DNA from: Roseococcus sp.
Lineage (GTDB): Bacteria > Pseudomonadota > Alphaproteobacteria > Acetobacterales > Acetobacteraceae
Direction: 5' to 3'
Assembly (NCBI GenBank): GCA_026414745.1
Contig: JAOAIK010000007.1
Span: 1-64,000, forward strand
Length of the DNA: 64,000 nt
Shown here: in pieces, positions 63,801-64,000 of the stretch
How positions within the stretch are numbered: position 1 is the stretch's first letter
How the letters are laid out: each line of letters opens with the position of its first letter
The notes under the pieces: generated by a model
Database searches by the model: none
What the model was told of the DNA's origin: nothing
Seen by the model: the letters and a program-made list of their open reading frames with translations, nothing else
Position numbers and translations under genes: made by a program

Positions 63801-64000
63801 ACACCTCATGCGCGCGCACCGACGACTCGAGGATGGTGCCGTCCGCCGCGATGACGAGGATGCAGTCCGGCGTCGCCTCCAGCACCAGGCGGGCGCGGCG
63901 CCGGTCCTCCTCGCGCTCGGCGCGCTCGGCCTCGAGCTGGACGAGGGCGGCGCGCAGCCGCGCCTCGCCGGGAGCGGGGGCGGTGTCGGGCTCGGGACGC
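60829..64000 (-). CDS. Hybrid sensor histidine kinase with PAS repeats, receiver and HPt (5' end outside window)
   Basis: The frame runs off the window edge at 64000, so the N-terminus is missing; at least 1056 residues are visible. From the visible start: a coiled segment rich in Glu/Arg, four similar PAS-type domains of about 125 residues each ([53 protein letters not shown]), then HisKA with phospho-acceptor His in [12 protein letters not shown] (codon 62299-62301), HATPase ([19 protein letters not shown]), a receiver ([23 protein letters not shown]) and an HPt domain ([10 protein letters not shown]). No membrane segment is visible, so the visible part is cytosolic. Confidence 0.93.
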   Translation of the reverse strand, partial: RPEPDTAPAPGEARLRAALVQLEAERAEREEDRRRARLVLEATPDCILVIAADGTILESSVRAHEVFGLPEALTRPGATHQDLIRALYRRGEFGFVRGEEAFVAKMRRDVARVGRLQRIMRLATGAWVEMTFETREDLTLLLVLRDITQLKEAQRALELEQARLNLVMENMQDGVMLFDAALRCTIRSGPLLRFFDFPPEFGIGTPLAEMLRHRLARGDHGPPPADEAAMDGAIAARLAQLTAPEGARILERTPNGHWLDIRTQPLPDGGLLAYYRDVTDLKRAEERAEAERRLLAELLDGLDDAVILLGPDDRIVASNRRAGGYLAELAGLLAPGTHIRDLLSGLYRRGDYGEERSEEEIIAARLGALRTPGGARHTRRTREGAWLEFLVSPLSGGRLVLQLRDITALKRQEAETEAERALLAEVVESMEQMVVLLDREARILLGNRRGAELLDLPPALVETGGSLREAMRAMYRRGDFGAERSEEEVVEGRVAAVLSGRPLQITRRTPAGRWLEFAYTPISGGRVIAQGRDVTALKQGEQAALAAKEAAEAAAQAKSAFLAAMSHEIRTPMNGVLGMLEVLERSPLAPEQARQVAVMRESAQSLLRILDEVLDFSKIEAGRMELEALPFSLSALVAGVMETLAPEARRRGLVFFADPVPAGPDWLEGDPTRVRQILFNLAGNALKFTERGFVRLAAAAQAENGAARLTLTVEDSGVGIEEATLPRLFQPFTQADSSTTRRFGGTGLGLSIVRRLAELMGGSVTVESRPGQGSRFTVTLRLGLAAGPAPAAPREALRARAPAPGEAAAVLVVDDHPVNREVLLRQLALLGLGAETAADGAEALARWHATQPGLVLLDLHMPGMDGHALARAIRTAEERLERPRTTLIAVTADARKGEAERCYAAGMDGYLAKPVTLEALSRALGRFLPGLAEGGAAQGGALFDPEALRGLFGHDPARLSALLEGFAAQARRDIAGLAQAPLPARAEAAHRLKGAAQLVGARLLAGEAQALEAAARAGAAEAAEAAQARLLALLEETLAVARPLLAGDQSAGGTKR

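Noticed and set aside
1-64000. CRISPR arrays, insertion sequences or rRNA genes
   Set aside because: No regularly spaced repeats, transposase-like frames or rRNA-like sequence were seen.

Overview
The window is high-GC chromosomal DNA with densely packed genes and no recognisable mobile element. Its content suggests an alphaproteobacterium of the Acetobacteraceae (Roseomonas/Paracraurococcus-like), probably an aerobic anoxygenic phototroph. Reasons: rpsT next to dnaA, an alphaproteobacterial MmcB protein, a fused AroK-AroB, and bacteriochlorophyll genes (bchE, bchJ) outside any visible photosynthesis cluster. The genus is an inference from family knowledge, not from a search.

Layout. 1-4.2 kb: end of an esterase-like phytase-family protein, a degenerate histidine-kinase-like protein, dnaA, rpsT (with an intrinsic terminator) and enoyl-CoA hydratase. 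4.6-9.6 kb: HtrA-type protease with an OmpR/EnvZ-type pair, a small secreted protein, mmcB-phhB and a zincin-like metallopeptidase. 9.6-12.7 kb: a four-gene operon (haem-oxygenase-like diiron enzyme, ferredoxin, unknown 99-aa protein, second ferredoxin), then a GlcG/HbpS protein divergent from an FCD-type GntR regulator. 12.7-17.2 kb: bchE-bchJ-hemN-SafE, with an FNR-type box in front. The 10-bp GntR-type palindrome in front of the diiron operon recurs in front of bchE. 17.2-28.2 kb: amino- and hydroxy-acid oxidoreductases and a catabolic block (TauD-type dioxygenase, FAH-family hydrolase, two Bug binding proteins, Ldh-type dehydrogenase, PEP mutase/isocitrate lyase-family enzyme, haloacid dehalogenase), interrupted by a reverse-strand wecC/NTF2 pair. 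28.2-34.4 kb, reverse strand: a GH3 acyl-amide synthetase and a penicillin-acylase-type hydrolase in overlapping frames, an FbpB-type permease and a flavin reductase. 34.5-44 kb: two chemoreceptors (one with a PAS domain, one with PilZ), xerD with a 48-aa membrane peptide upstream, aroKB, an MDR reductase and a phosphatase. 44-49 kb: a Bug protein, hemF and the bc1 operon petABC. 49-51.8 kb: small unknown protein, hydratase, rlmB, tRNA-Thr(TGT), EF-hand protein. 51.8-60 kb: C-P lyase genes phnGHIJKL-phnM-DUF1045, divergent from phnF and a second phnM. 60-64 kb: a response regulator converging on a large hybrid histidine kinase cut by the window edge.

How the parts fit. Tetrapyrrole synthesis is represented in anaerobic (hemN, bchE) and aerobic (hemF) forms, with an oxygen-responsive site in front of the anaerobic set. 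The C-P lyase core is contiguous, but its transporter (phnCDE) and phnN are not in the window. The most novel-looking unit is the diiron-enzyme/two-ferredoxin operon and its shared operator with bchE; the GH3/acylase pair comes second.
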